Below, piece after piece: positions 38,936 to 52,734 of a stretch of DNA of 64,000 nt. Within the stretch, counting starts at the first letter, position 1, and every line of letters starts with the position of its first letter. The position numbers and the translations under genes were made by a program. Source of the DNA: Chromobotia macracanthus (taxonomy: Eukaryota > Chordata > Actinopteri > Cypriniformes > Botiidae); the NCBI GenBank assembly GCA_036877525.1, contig JAZGTH010000101.1, positions 523,501 to 587,500 of the forward strand, read 5' to 3'. The notes beneath the pieces are model-generated. The model searched no databases and was not told the origin of the DNA. It saw nothing but the letters and a program-made list of their open reading frames with translations.

Positions 38936-39812
38936 TAGACTGAAACCTAGAACCTAGACCTGACCGTAAGGCAAATTTAAAACAACTCCAGGTACTGGGC
39001 GGAAGCTCCAGAACTCCAGTAGACTTGAGTGTAATTTTATCCTGCCCTGCGGCACCATCCAGGTTGCATGTTATCCGTAATAAGCAACTACATTCTGAGG
39101 CGGCCAACAGAAGCTAAAGGACACACAGCAAGAACCCACCATCCCTCCTACTGTTTCTCTGTGCCTGCAGATTTTAAAATAGAAGCACAATTTAACAAAA
39201 ATTAATTAACAAAAAACACATGAGTTCCATGGTCAAAGTTGCATGAATGTGGTGAGAATGCTAATGTTCGGAGAATAAGGCTTCTGGCCCCAAAACATTC
39301 TTCTGTCACCCAGTTTTTTAGGACTGTAGGACAAGAAGAGCACAGTCAGAGAAAAACTCAATCAAATTGCTTACTGTACGTTTCAGTCGTGGGGTCATGA
39401 ACTTCTCCCTATTCAGCATCTCCATCAATTAGTCCTGACAATGTCAATAAATTCATGATTAAATGACTAAAAATAGTAAAGGAGGAGGTAAACAGGGAAC
39501 AGTAAGTCCTGACTGGGGCAGACATCACTCACAGTGTTCTGATTAAATCAGTTTATAATTTTGCATTAATGATTGGCCCTAAAGGCATTATTATGCATTC
39601 AGGGTATTTTAGGTTGTTTTGAATGTATTACAATAACTTATCCCACACTGTGTTCTGTACAGACATAAATGATAACTTAAATCATGTAGAACATGCTTAT
39701 TGAAATGCTGTAAGTTTTCTAAACAATCAGATGTAGGATTTTCATCTGGTGAATATAAAAGGGAAAAAAATCCCCCAGACATCCAATAAAAAGCTTCAAA
39801 TATCAGGGACAT

Positions 39813-39824
39813 GGGGGGGGGGGG
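39813..39824. repeat. Run of 12 G
   Basis: Homopolymer on the plus strand (C run in the transcribed sense); length is prone to sequencing error. Confidence 0.9.
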
Positions 39825-40660
39825 CTTTTGAGCTGACCCAGTACTCAACAACCTAGCAACAAAATGCACCACACCATAGGACACTTTTTCCGATAAATGT
39901 GCCAAAAAATGGATGCCACAACATTTCCGTGCTCAAAACATAAATCACAAAGATCCTGTATAAATAGGAACACATTTTAAATGTTAACCTTCCAGTGAGC
40001 AGATTTTAGGTGTACACTTTTGAACACTTGTCAGTGAGAGACAGGAGCAGCCTCTGCATCTGTTAGCTGCTCATGTTTATCACTCTAACAAGGCATAGTA
40101 ACAGAGTAACATGAGCACTCCCTCTCCCTGTCTCTCTCTTACACACAGACACACACACAGTCTGGGTCCAAACAGCAGTGCAGCCAGGCCGAAACACGAG
40201 AGTCTGTATGAACAATGGCGTTATTCTAAGGGAAACCAATGAGATGAAGGATGTACTCCGAGATCCTGATTGGAGCTGATCAACAGAGGCCGTGTGAACA
40301 CAGACTGGGAACATGTTCAACTCCCATAATCTCTATTCATTCCACCTCTCCCTTACTCATTCTCGTTCTTTCCTGCCCTTTCTATCTAGTTTGTATTGTC
40401 TGCAAAGGTACTTCTCACTCTCTCAGTAAAAGCCTGTGGCGGTGTTCAGCCAAGCAATGATGTACCACATGGTTCAGTGCTTATTCACCTCTTCAGCTCT
40501 AAATACACAATTTTATAAATGCATATGTGTGTAGAGTACCCTCAAGTGAAAGTGTTGTCACCCCAAGCGAACATGTACCAGACCATCAGTCCTGACCACA
40601 AAAGCTTTAAACACACACACAAGCTCAGCATACAGCCACATGCTTGCTGGGAAATTTGGT

Positions 40661-40694
40661 AGTGTATACTTCAACCTAGTGTATACTTCAACCT
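40661..40694. repeat. 17-bp tandem duplication
   Basis: Two perfect copies of AGTGTATACTTCAACCT. Confidence 0.9.
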
Positions 40695-41293
40695 AAGTGC
40701 TACAAGTCTTACATGCGTATCGCTAATCAAAGAATAAAGGATATCTGAATTACGATGGACAAATAGAGCGAGAGAGATGATATCAAGACAGAATATGAAG
40801 GGGGCCGGTCACAGAGAAAAAATGTTGAGGAAAAAAGAGCAAGTTAAAAAAGGGAGGAAAAAGGCAACAGACTTGAAAAAGATGACAAATTACGTAGAAA
40901 GAAACAGAAAACCATCTTGCAGGTCTAGTCACTTTACTGCAGTTATTTCTAGCAGAGTTTCTACTGTCAGACCAGAAACGCAATTTATAACCGCAACTCA
41001 CAACATTTACGACATTCAACAACTCCAGTATTGAAATTACACTTAATCACTTTGGTTTTATGGTCCTCCTCCTCTCCACACTTGACAAGACGCATAAAGT
41101 CTGTGTATCTTACCTCGGAGTTCCTCTCTCTCTGTTCCTGCATGCTCTTCTGAGTGTGTGTGTGTGCGTGCATGTGTGTGAGTGTGTGTGCACGAGTGTG
41201 TTAGAGTGGCTGTTCAGTCTGACAGTAGAGAGGTGTGCATGCACTGTACAGTGGCTTCCCTTTCTCTGGGCAGCCTCAGAGACTGTGTTCATC

Positions 41294-41298
<5 letters not shown>

Positions 41299-41323
<25 letters not shown>
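41299..41323. repeat. (TG)12 microsatellite
   Basis: Twelve TG units; imperfect TG-rich sequence also lies at 41153-41200. Confidence 0.9.
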
Positions 41324-41326
<3 letters not shown>

Positions 41327-41764
41327 CCAGAGATGTGGGGAGGCCCTGAATCACTTCCTCATCGCTGCATCCAGCACTCTGCGGCACTCAGCAAGTCTAC
41401 TGCAGGGAGCGCAGCCAAGCAGGAACCAAGAAATAAAGGGCCATCGAGCCCACACGGACATATTGTACTGCAACGTTTTTACTTAGGAAGCCAGCGGCTG
41501 CCAGGTATAATAACAAGAGCTTTCATAGTTTATGTGTGACAACATGTGAATTGTAACGTGAAAGTTCACAGAAGTATTTTTAAGATACATGTAGTTAGTG
41601 GTGCACTCTAAACCAATAGTAGGGACAGGGATTTTAACACACCCCTAATCCCAAGTATTAAACTTCAATGTGCAACACTTTTTGTGCTGTCTGTGCTGTG
41701 TATTCAATAATACCTTGAATCAATGACTTATTAAATACAGGTGCATTACTACTTTTCTGAGTAA

Positions 41765-42101
41765 TCACCCTGCTAACAATTTTAAGTTGTAAGAACGTTT
41801 CCAGTAAGTAAGACAAAAACATTCAAAATATTATTTTAAAAGTTTTAGGAACATTCAAATTTTTTTCCGACATTATTCTGTATTAGAATTATTGCTTGGT
41901 TATACAAATGTTATTCAGACTTTTTTATTTTGTAACATTTTTAAAATGTTCCACTAACTAAAGAATAATGTTTTTAATTTATAATATACAACATTAAAAA
42001 ACATTCTATTAACATTACTGCAAGAACTTTTTTGATAATTTTGAGAGAACTTTCATAGAACATTAGCCAATGTTCTGAGATGTTCCCTGTTAGCTAGACA
42101 G
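41765..42101. repeat. AT-rich interspersed repeat ending TGTTCCCTGTTAGCTA
   Basis: Carries repeated AACATT/AATGTT and AGAAC blocks and ends GAACATTAGCCAATGTTCTG, then AGATGTTCCCTGTTAGCTA. The same terminus appears inverted at 35.45 kb (GCTAACAGGGAATATTTTC, then AACATTGGCTAATG). Confidence 0.45.
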
Positions 42102-44864
42102 AGGCATAATTTTCACCTGGTGGACAATAACAACAAGAACAATTTGGAATTTAGACATCTATATAGTAGAGACCTTAAGGTGGGCTTTTTGGGTCGCCTA
42201 TTAACCACCCAGCAGTCACTCAGAACAGCTTAGCAAACACATGACAACCTGATAAAACACACACATTTTAGAAATGGCATAGCAACGACCCGGCAATGTC
42301 TTTGAATAGTGGTGCTGTTTGTGGCAGATACAAGAAGCACTGTCATTTTAAAAATGTAAAAATATTATTTATTTTAGTTGCTTTACTGGTTAACTGCAAT
42401 AGGCTGTTAGTGTGTGTGTTTGCCAGCAAAGCCTGACAGGAACAAGCTGTGCATGTGCAATTAATGTGTGTATGTTACAGTGATAGACAGCAAATAAGTG
42501 TGTGAGTGTGTGAGAGAGACAAAGAGAGAGAGAAATGAAAGAAAGAGAATTGCAGAAGGTTTAATGAAGCTGTGTGGTTGGTGGTTACAACTTTCCCTTC
42601 ACTAACTAACGAGAACAAAGGTAAAACACACACTCGCATTGAACAAACACCAGCACAAGGAGACAAAAGCTGGTGTACTTTAAAGACAGCTTTAGGGGAA
42701 CCGGCAAGATTTTCAAAATGACCAACTAAGACACCAGATATCAACACCACTGCCTGACTGCTTGTTAAAGACAAAAGAAACAGAACAAAGCCACCATGAC
42801 CAAAAACCCTAAATCCAAACATTAAACCCAGTCAAACAATAAGCACAGTTGTCCCGAATATGTTAGATACATTATCAAAATACATTATTGGAATGATTTT
42901 TCTTTTTGACATACAACATGCATCAATACACATACACTGCCCCAACATTTTAGACAAAAGGTTTTTTTTACTTAAAAGTAAATCATGCCTCTTCATTATC
43001 AAAAACAGAACTGTTTACAGAAGTTGCAATCGGCAATTGGCTTTAAATTCTATTCAATTAAATTACTCACATCAGCACGAATCAGACAATCATTCTTGCA
43101 ATTAAAAGTAAATTTGCAACTGACTTCAGTTTTGTGATGTATTTCCAAGTGAAACAGAATATTGATTTAAAAATAGAGGGTGTGGCTTGTTTTCTTCCAC
43201 TGGGAAATGATTGGATCAAAGCCAAATTTTACCTCCATTAAGCACTTGGCCAAATCATGAGATCCCCTCCTGCAACACCCTGCTGCAGCTTTACTTTGTG
43301 CAGCCATTTCTGCATTCATCACCAGAATTCTATGAGACTTACGAGTGAAATATTCATGACTGCATGACTAAAAGCTTGCACAAGGTTTTAGCAGATGAGT
43401 CAGAACTGTTTTGGTACCTTGCTCTTCCCAAACAGTTTGAATTCACATGGAAGAAAACCCCATGATCCCCAACAGCAGACACATAGGTTGGAAACTGCAA
43501 CATAGAGCATTAATGTGCGCTTCTGTTGTGTCAAAGTGTTTCCCTTATATGAGAGGGTGAAGAACTGAACTCTATTTCTGGCTCACACTATCATTATCTT
43601 GAAAGAAGGGATATGCAACATGTTAATTGCCATCAGCTGGCTCTTCAAGCCAGATATAAATTCTAAAACAGTGAATAAATGAGGTCACAGTACTTTGGCT
43701 TATACTGCCTAAAAGTCTGTGAATACCACACTTACCCTGTAGCCACTGAGAAATGTCACCTTCTCAGAAAAGTGCAGACGACGTCTTTGTTATCGAACAA
43801 ACTTGAATGGCTGTCATGGACTTTCACTACATTGTAATCATGTCCAAAGGAATTCACGGTAACAGTATTATCATAGCATCTATCAGAAAAAAACAATAAT
43901 GCTATTCATTTTGTTCATCTTTAATTTGGTGTATTTAGTGTTTTCTTTTTGGCCAATGAATCACTCAAAATACAAGTGGAGTGTTTGTAATCATTGTGGC
44001 TCTTAAAGCAAAATGTTGTATGGCTGCAATAACACCACCTACTGTGTTGGAGGATGAACTAGTACTGGTGCTGAATTATTCACAATATTATCATATGTGT
44101 AGTTTTAACACGTTATCAGTAATCATGATAATTAATAACCACGGTTAATACCCCTACGGTATATTGCGTTACCCCTAACTTGAACAAAACAAAAATGAAT
44201 AAGGGACAGTCAATCAAGACAAAAATGCAATTTACTAACTTCTTCATAGTCCATGCATTCAGTTCCTTTTCATAATTAAAAGATTCTATATTTACATTTA
44301 TTATCGTTCTATATTTAAACAGAAATGCAAAACTGCAATAATATCTTTCCTCACACTTTAGATGTAATTTTACATGCGAAAGATCTTTTTGCTGCTGGCC
44401 TTCTATCCTTTGCTTGTGTTTCACCTGTAGTTGATATATCACTTGTTGAACTTAGATGTTAATTACAATTCACCATAAAAAGAACCAAATTGAAAAAATC
44501 AACCTATAACCTTAGCTTAGCAGATCTAACACCACTGAGCGGCACCTGCAGCAGACTGATCATTCTGCGGCCACTGACTCATGCTGCTTTACCAGAAGCA
44601 AGAAGACTGCGTGTGGCAGCAGGGTTGTGGGTGAGAGTTTGGGGTTGTGTTACGGAAGACTGTTGGCCTGCTCTGAGATCCCTACTGATGTAGACAGATA
44701 AAGTGTGTTATAACACAGTCTGTTAATACCAGAGAGAAAAAAGAAACTCAGTTTCACTTTACACACACATTCACCCTCATACAGTCTCACACACTGGCAC
44801 CAATTTCCTCCCACACACACAAGCACACATACTGACTCCTTCACAAGCCTAGCAAACAACCCCC

Positions 44865-44884
44865 CACACACACACACACACACA
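44865..44884. repeat. (CA)10 microsatellite
   Basis: About ten CA units after a short C run, within a wider CA-rich stretch (44760-44930). Confidence 0.85.
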
Positions 44885-46015
44885 TATACCCACTCACACT
44901 CCTACGCTTGCCTTCACACACAAACCTGTCGCATTAGACACAAGATTTTACTATATTATTACATACTTGCTTAAACCCTCCACACAGCTCTGTCTCTTTA
45001 CACGCACACTTCCTCTCGCTCCCACTGTAGCATGTCCACCCCTGCATTTTAAGCATTATGTTTACTGCCAGCCTGATGCATGAGAGAGCAAAGATAAATC
45101 CATTATAAGCTGCAGAAAAACCAAAGAGACACCTCCTCCACACAAGCAGCAATTTATTGACACAAGAAAACCCGGATGATCCCCCTCAAAACCTCCTGCA
45201 TGTGTCCCAGCAGAGACAGGCTGCATGCAGCCTGAGGCATGTCAATTCACACAGCTTCTATGAGCTTCTGCTGTCAACAAAGATTGTGTGAGCAGGGGAC
45301 CTCCACCCCCTGCACTATCAGACAACTTCCTGCTCTCTGTATCAGAGAGAAAGAGAGAGACAGGTGCAGTAACAGCTCCCTGTATATTAAACAACCTTTA
45401 CTCTTTAGTGACCACACTGGGAAAAGAAAAACTGCGGCAGAAATTAAGCGGCATTACGCATACTGCAACTGTCTCCTGAACAAATACAGGAAATATAACT
45501 AACACTGGTTAAATGACTGAAAAATGCCCAAAATATTTAGAGGAAGTACATTAAAATGGTGTTAAGCATATAATTGCAAAGGTACAATTATAAGTTTGCT
45601 GGTTGGAATAAGATAGGGAGGGGAGGAGAGAAAGTCACACTGAAAATACCCACAGGGCTTTAACTCAAACTAGCAGTACTACAATAAACAGTTTTACACA
45701 AGTCCTGAGAGACTTAAAAAAAGAAATGCACTTTTTTCACACATCAGTCATAATTTCATGCGATTTTACACTGTTGCTGAGGCTGTCAAAAGACTTCTTC
45801 TAACTCTCCTCCACCACTTCTGGATAAACCTCCTGCACTACTTTCAGAACATCACAGCAGGAGAAACTAAGCAAAAATAAGCAACAAAGACAATCAGAAT
45901 GAAATATCCCAATGTGGCATCTCACAGATGTCACAACTACCCGTGTGGCCACATGGCACAATCATACAGCCCGTGTGGCACTCACACGCAAGTTCACACT
46001 CGCTGCGAGTCTTAC

Positions 46016-46057
46016 CTTCACGTTGGACCTCAGCGCACAATAACATGCAAAAAACAT
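46016..46057 (-). CDS. dlg2: dlg2 alternative first coding exon, PSD-93alpha (14 codons)
   Basis: The minus-strand ATG at 46057 opens the 14 codons MFFACYCALRSNVK, ending at 46016. The donor GTAAGA follows directly, so the exon ends in phase 0. The peptide matches the PSD-93alpha N-terminus of mammalian DLG2 (MFFACYCALR-NVK, with Thr in place of Ser at residue 11 in mammals, from memory). Cys5 and Cys7 are the paired cysteines that are palmitoylated in PSD-93. Spliced to the shared exon it gives NVK-YRYQ; mammals have two lysines at this joint, whereas this gene supplies one. An ORF on the opposite strand across this exon is coincidental. This exon is one of the two strongest reasons for naming the gene dlg2 rather than dlg1 or dlg4. 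Confidence 0.93.
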
Positions 46058-46600
46058 TGCGGGCAACGTGTGGCATAAGGATCGGTCTGACAGCAAAGCT
46101 TCTTGGGGAAAACGAAATAAAGAAGAGAGGGAAAGAGGAAGACGCAGATCAGAGGGTGATCACATCCTCAGTGGTGCAGCTCCGCTCCTTTAAGGTTACC
46201 GGATCAGACTCTCAGGATTCTCCGCTTGTGCAGACACATGGTTGCAAGCATGCGGGGAGAGATACGCTACGTTTTGTTCCTGCATGTGGGATTTCATTTG
46301 ACAGGCATGCCGAACGGGACATTCTCTCTCTCCCTCTTTCTTTCTCCCTCGCTCTCTTTTTCAACATAGCACAAAGGGGAGGCAGGAACAGCGTTAGGTG
46401 AACACTTCTAAGGTTACTCTGTGCTCTAGCTGCACCAAACTCGACATGCATAAAACTGCAGCAGGTAGAAAAGGCGATTTTAAAACAAGCAACAGACATA
46501 TCTGATCATTTGCACACACACCGTGCTGTTATATAACACTTTCCAAGACTAGAGCCCAGCTGAAGGATGCGTTCACCGGGCTAAATAAGCCACAGCTCCC
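46058..46600 (-). promoter_or_regulatory. Probable 5' UTR/promoter region of PSD-93alpha exon
   Basis: This is the sequence immediately upstream, in transcription order, of the PSD-93alpha ATG. It has a pyrimidine-rich tract on the plus strand (46320-46362, purine-rich on the transcribed sense) and more GC than the surrounding introns. It contains no upstream exon or splice acceptor that I could support, so a transcription start here is the simplest reading. The start site itself cannot be placed by eye. Confidence 0.35.
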
Positions 46601-46639
46601 TAAGTAGCATGTCTTTCATTTAAACAGCTAGAAGACAAT

Positions 46640-46930
46640 ACGCTTCGGGGGAATGTTTATGGGAGTGTCTGATCCTTATTTAAATATGTCGACACACATC
46701 CAATGAGTTTACCCATCGGGTATTGAATAATGCATAATGCATGAACAAGCATTAATATGCAAATCAGCAATTAACTCCAACAGCGATTGTAAAAATCATC
46801 TGCATCACGCTCCGCGCGACAAAGAGTATCTGCAACTGACACATTAAAAAGGCAAATGACAAGCAGCTTCAATTAGACACAAGATTAAACATGATCACGG
46901 ATGTCATGCTATTTTAATTCAGATCTTGAT
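46640..46930. promoter_or_regulatory. Possible conserved enhancer-like stretch upstream of PSD-93alpha
   Basis: Complex, non-repetitive AT-rich sequence with the octamer ATGCAAAT (46757-46764), nearby GCATTAAT and GCAATTAA homeodomain-type motifs and two ATAATGCAT-like words, 0.6-0.9 kb upstream of the alpha start. Conservation cannot be judged from one sequence. Confidence 0.25.
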
Positions 46931-48800
46931 ATCGGCTGCTACTGGGGTTAATGTGTATAACTTATTTCTCATTCTTATAAATGTGCATGAGGTATTTCCC
47001 GTTCTTGACTTTAGCAATGTACACTGTACCGACAAATAACAACCACTAGAGGGCAGGAGTCTAACTCACTATAATTATTTTTTATCTATTGCAGTGATGG
47101 GGGACAAACATGCTAAAAGAATATTAATAATGTGAGCAGTTTGCTACATTATTATTACGGATCTCTAAGTGAGAGTTAAAAACAGCAGGATCTCAATCAA
47201 GTGTAAACTACGTGAGTGCTTTAATCACTTTGGTGTGAATGTGTTCATTCAGTTTATACGCAGGTTATTGAAACAGTCAGTAAAAGACCTTGAAAAGATT
47301 GACTACCTTCCAGTCTAAATCACAGCTCTCTAAAATTAAACAGTGTGAAATAATACAAAGTCATACTTCATAGCAAAATTAAATCACTCATCTCTGCCAC
47401 AATAAAAAGATAACAATGAGCGATGTGTGCATATAGCTTTAGTTTCAAATTACCATAGCAACTATACTGGAGTGCCATGCCATAGTTACAGCAATTGTTA
47501 CCAGGGCTGTCAACTAAATTCACTGTGCCCACAAATTTCTTCATAGATTGACCCTATGGATTGGCTGTTGAGTCCCTAACCCAGTCCTACTAACCTCCAC
47601 CCAGCCCCCCTACTACCCTTAACCACATTAGCAATAAGCTTAGTTTTAACGTTTGCCCCATGTCACAGCTTTCCTGGTCAAAATCCCCTGACAATGGCTC
47701 TGATTGCTACTACTGTAAAATTATAGCTAATTTATCTGGATCTCTTTCTGAAATCAGAAACTTTCTGCCATTTTAATTTCTTTTTGATCAACAAAAAGTT
47801 GCCACAGTATATGTTTACTCACTGTACTCTTTAATATTTAAAATGTTATATATAATACAGAAAACAAAAATATGCTTTAATATCCAGCTGAGAAGGTCCA
47901 GTGAGTGTGCATGAATGTGTGTGTCAGAGTTCCCTCACTGAGCTGGGTGGTGTTGTGAAGCGCGGGCGAGCGCCAGCATGTAGTGGGAGGCATCAGAGAT
48001 GCTTTAGAGAATATATTTTTGGTGCCAGCCTCCTTGTTACCAGGGAAACTAGTTGTTCCATGGTTAGCAGCTTTACAGTATAGATGAGCTCACCAGAAAA
48101 CGAGGGAACAGAGAAAAGAGAAAGAATGAGGGGGTGACAAAAGAGGGGAGTACCAAGGCAGAAGACTGAGGGGGTGGAAAAACAGAGGAGGTGAGATAGC
48201 GGAGGCAACTGAATTCACAAATTAGCCACTGGGACCTGCAGCTTAAGGCACTGAAATAGCTTTAATGTTAATGATACACAGTGATACAACTCCTGACACA
48301 CAGTCAGAGGCCCATTTCTGAGGGGGTATACAGACTTCATGCCAATAAAAACTTCTCTTCTCTTGCAATGATCTGACATCCAGACAGAAATAGACAGATA
48401 TATGCACTGGACAAATATGGCTAGATATGCTCGACCCACGGACAGGACGAGAGTGGCAAAGCTGCACTGAAGCCCAAACACTTTAACAAGCACAAATATA
48501 TCTTCTCCCAAAGGCGGTTCCTGCTGAAAGAATGAGTCATACACTCTTGCTCATGCACACATACACACACACAGCTTTTTCCTTCTCCTCCTTTTACACA
48601 GGTACAAATACACACACATTAAAATGCTACAAAGGTCACATTAAGGGCAATAATGAACTGTGATTGCAAATGGCTCAGCACCACTATTCCACTATTTTTT
48701 TCCTAATTTTAAATCTGCTGAGTGCCGTAAAGTGTCAAAATTTACATGAAGAATTATAGTTTGTACCCAGAGAACCTTACAAAGTATCTAGTAACACCCC

Positions 48801-48864
48801 AGCAGCCACCAAAAACAGCCTAACACCCACATAGCAACCACCAAAAACAGCCTAACACCCACAC
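48801..48864. repeat. 32-bp tandem duplication
   Basis: Two copies of a unit starting AGCARCCACCAAAAACAGCC and ending CTAACACCCACAY; the second copy is followed by a partial third (AGCAAC). Confidence 0.9.
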
Positions 48865-49215
48865 AGCAACGTTAAAAAAAATACTCCCCTAACCCTCAAT
48901 GCCCTAACATCCTAGAGAGCGTATCTGTCAGTTATTTGGTCAGGGATTAGGTCTCTGCACACAGAGAGCCAACCTAAAGCTTGGTGCAGAGGACAGACAC
49001 TGATCAAGAGGGAAAGAGAGAGAGCTAACACACACCCCCTTCTAAGCAGCCCCTGGCAAACATGGGCAATTGGAATCCACTATACCAAGAAACAACACCC
49101 AGTAACTGAAGCAACACTGACACCTTCCAAACACCACAGGAGACAGACTCACTGAGACAAGAGGCTTTCACCAGTATTCTGCACTGACAAAAATGCTGTT
49201 TTATGAGAATTGCAG

Positions 49216-49247
49216 ATTTCCATACAATGCAATTTCCATACAATGCA
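49216..49247. repeat. 16-bp tandem duplication
   Basis: Two perfect copies of ATTTCCATACAATGCA. Confidence 0.9.
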
Positions 49248-52200
49248 GATTTCCTAACACGGGGCATTTCACGCCATGCGACGATGCTGAAAAGTTGAAC
49301 TTTATGCAAAATAGCAGTGACAAGATGTAGCAACCGCCAATGGGAGTGAAGGCAGTCATGTGATCCATCTCCTGTTAGATACTGTAGTTGTGTGTAGGCA
49401 AGATGGACAAGTTCATGTTACTGTGAGTGATATACAAGATTTGTCTCTGCCCACATGCAGGGGTGTAATAAGAATAGGATGCGTGGAAACTGTGTCAGGA
49501 ATTGTCAAATCAGTTTGATTTATGGACTAATAGCTCATCTTGCTCATGATATTATATGAAGTATTATGCACTGCTGTAATTTATATGCAAATGTCTCCAG
49601 CAAAAGTACCAGAGACCCCCAGTAAAGCAACATAATGACCTACAGTGTTACAATCACTATATGTGTGATCACAAATGAAACATTATCATCAAAACAGCAA
49701 CCAAAAGCAACATTTTTCTACTCAAACTGTCTTTGCTTTTACATACACATCCCATCACATCCAGTCACACGTCTCCTTAGAAACATCCAGTGCGGCCTAG
49801 ATCAACAGTGCCTCTGCAGCTGCAAGCATGCAGATTATGCATGAGATGAAGTTCTTTTTATAAGCATGTTGCATGTTAAATCTGGAGTGCTGCTTTCTTC
49901 TTCCTCTTAGACAGCCTGTGAAGTGACAACATTAATCCACCGGCTTAAGTAAAGACTTAAATACAAAGAACGTTAAACCCTTGACAGACGCGCTCATCTT
50001 CAAAATGCTGACGGTGAAAAACCCGCAAAGAAAACAGAAAAGAGCAGTGAAAGCTTCATTGCTCAATCTAGAGTCAGTTTAGAAGTGAGTTTATTATGTT
50101 TTTTTCTCCATTTTCCTCTGTTAGTTGTCCCACCTCAGGCTGTGAGGGGCTAAAACAAGTTAGCTGCATAATTGTCCACACTGACAAAAATAGCACATGG
50201 AGATAAGCAGTGCTAATTTAAGCATCATTAACACCTTATTTAATAATACTGTGTGGTATAAATAAGCACAAAGCCATTCAAGGCTCCGTTATAGTAATTT
50301 TATCATGGTAAGGGGTGTGACATCCTAAACACCCTAAAATACAGCCTCTGGTTTATTAGCCTATTGTAAAACATGATGTAAAGGACACTGTAAAAGACTC
50401 CAATGTTTAATTATCTATATTACTTAGATTGACTTTTAAATTAAATGTGTATTTACATTAAATGTGTATAAATATCAGCTACTTTACAATAGCATTAAAT
50501 GTAGCTCATCCAATCACAATATAGACCTGGAACTTCTTTATATGGAACTTCTATATACTGCATATGTGTATGAAGCAGGAGTGTCATATACACATATACA
50601 GTAAACCCTATCAACATCAGCTAAAACTGGGAGAAGTTGTAAACTAAACAAAAAATGTGTAATTAAAAGAAATAAGAACACAAAAGATTATGAGGATTAA
50701 ATAAGGTATCTCTGGTGGCTTTAGAGAACTGTTTGGGGTAAATACCCTGAGATCCAATTATATCCAACACAGGCTCAATAAACACAAGTCACTTTGTAGT
50801 ACATGAAAGCCAGCAGAGACCTGATTGCACTTCTTTACTCTCTGATAATTATATACTCTGAATTTCCCTTTGTAGAACTAATTTTATGTTTTCCAAAAGC
50901 TCAACAGTTCTTGATAGCGGCCTAATCATAGAAATAAAACAGGGTTCATTAGGGGTCATTTAAGACTTTTGGCTTGGCCAAAATAAGACATTATTTCTCC
51001 TTACATGTTAGATATCAGAACCACTTCATACTCAGATTATGGCATGATGTAAATTACAACAACACACACCTTATCATAATTCATATAAATGCTATACAAT
51101 TCTGATTAGATGCTGACTGTATTTTTTTGGCTCAATATTTGTACTGTAGAATAACAATAAGGTTAAACCTAAACTTATCTAATCAAGTGAAAGTTTGTTA
51201 CATTCCCCTATCAAATATTGAAAGAAATAAAAATACATGGGGACTGGAAGTTCTAACACTTTCTGAGGGCCACTCAGTTGTCCCATCAATAAGGTCAGAT
51301 GGCCACCAAACTATTTCATTGAATCCAATTTAGATATGAAAGGCAGGTAAAATTATAGCAGTAAAATGTTATTTTATGTGTCATGTGCTTTATTTTAGTG
51401 AACTTTTCTAATTACTCCATTAGGAGTTTTTCCTGTCTTTAAAAGCACATGTGTCTGACTCCTCTGTGGCTGTAGGCAGAGAGACTGTTTCCTAAGAGGC
51501 CATTGAAAATTACTGCATTAAATATTTCTATTAACAACCTGTCAAAGCTGATCCCTGTGACACACTACAACATGTCAGAGTATCTTATTCTCCGCCCCTG
51601 GGTATTGATGACTATGCAACAGAAAATAAAATTAAACTAAACAAAATAAAATACACACATTAACACCTCATCACACTTCCTTGTGCTTTCCATGAGCAGT
51701 TAAAATATCAGTATCATATTCTTTGTTACAAGTATCAATACTAAACTATTTCCCCTCCTATGTGCAGGTGGATGCTCAATTTCCCTAGATGTGAAAAGCT
51801 TGGCTTAAAGATTAAAAAGTTTGGCTTAATTTCATAACACCGAACTTTCTATTCAGTTCTAAATTCATGGATTAAATCAAAAGACACTTCAAAACAGGCT
51901 TTGTCATTGCTGTCATTTGCTCTAACAGTGATGGTAGGTTTTTAAGTGCACATTACTGTGAATGGTACAAGAGATCAGACATCCTTCGACAGACTTTTCT
52001 AATGTCACCTCATCTCACCTGACACAGCCACGCTGAACAAGTCTTAAGGCTGTCTGCAAAGACTGACATTAAATGACATTAACTCCACTGTGCAAGGAAA
52101 TTGTCAATATGATGACCTGCTTTAATAAGACTGGATTGCTTTACGGTACATGCCATCATTTTTTTCAAGTACTTATCACTTTAAAGCAGTTTTACAAAGA

Positions 52201-52734
52201 TTTGTGCCCTACAAATCCTCCAGTAAACAAGTCAGAGACTATACATTATAATCTTTCTCTCAGCCACTTCTTTCACTAAACAGTGTAATGCAATCATATG
52301 CTTATTTCTATTGTTTTTGAAAGATACATGGAGAAATTTGTAATTCATACCTATTTGGCAGTAAGTTACCTCACCGAAGCTGTAAATATGGGCAGTTTAA
52401 AGTTGTGAAAAGGCATTTAACAGATTAAGCCTTGATGCAGGAATTTTTGTTTCTAAAACAGTTATTAATATCTTCTAGGCTGCACTATATATGTGTATAA
52501 AGAATACAAATAAACAGAATACATAAGCATGCATTCAGAGAACATACCTATATATCACATAGGAACCTCTAGAGGAGTGATTATAAATACGACATGTTTT
52601 AATATCCTTCACGTAGACAAACACTTTTATTCCTGCAGTGTTTCTCATCAAAGGTGTTGCATTAACAACGAGTGGCATTTCAAAACTACACTGAAAAAAC
52701 TACATACGTTTATATTTTTTTCTATAGATGCCTC

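Larger units (their letters stand above)
33831..46015 (-). other. dlg2 intron between PSD-93alpha and PSD-93beta starts
   Basis: About 12 kb without a supportable exon. Repeats found here are a TTAAAGG-ended MITE (34.67-35.06 kb), a long TA tract (35.53 kb), a SINE (35.94-36.20 kb), a 12-G run (39.81 kb), a TG tract (41.30 kb), a GTTCTGAGAA-type element (41.77-42.10 kb) and a CA tract (44.87 kb). Complex AT-rich stretches with TAATTAG-type motifs near 38.0-38.1 kb, and a non-repetitive stretch at 43.17-43.43 kb, are candidates for conserved non-coding DNA. Confidence 0.5.

Noticed and set aside
41060..41539. 159-codon plus-strand open frame
   Set aside because: Much of it is translated TG microsatellite (VCVCV runs); no homology recognised.
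45928..46401. 157-codon plus-strand open frame over the alpha exon
   Set aside because: It is antisense to the recognised PSD-93alpha exon and its UTR, has no recognisable domain, and is explained by GC-richer composition there.
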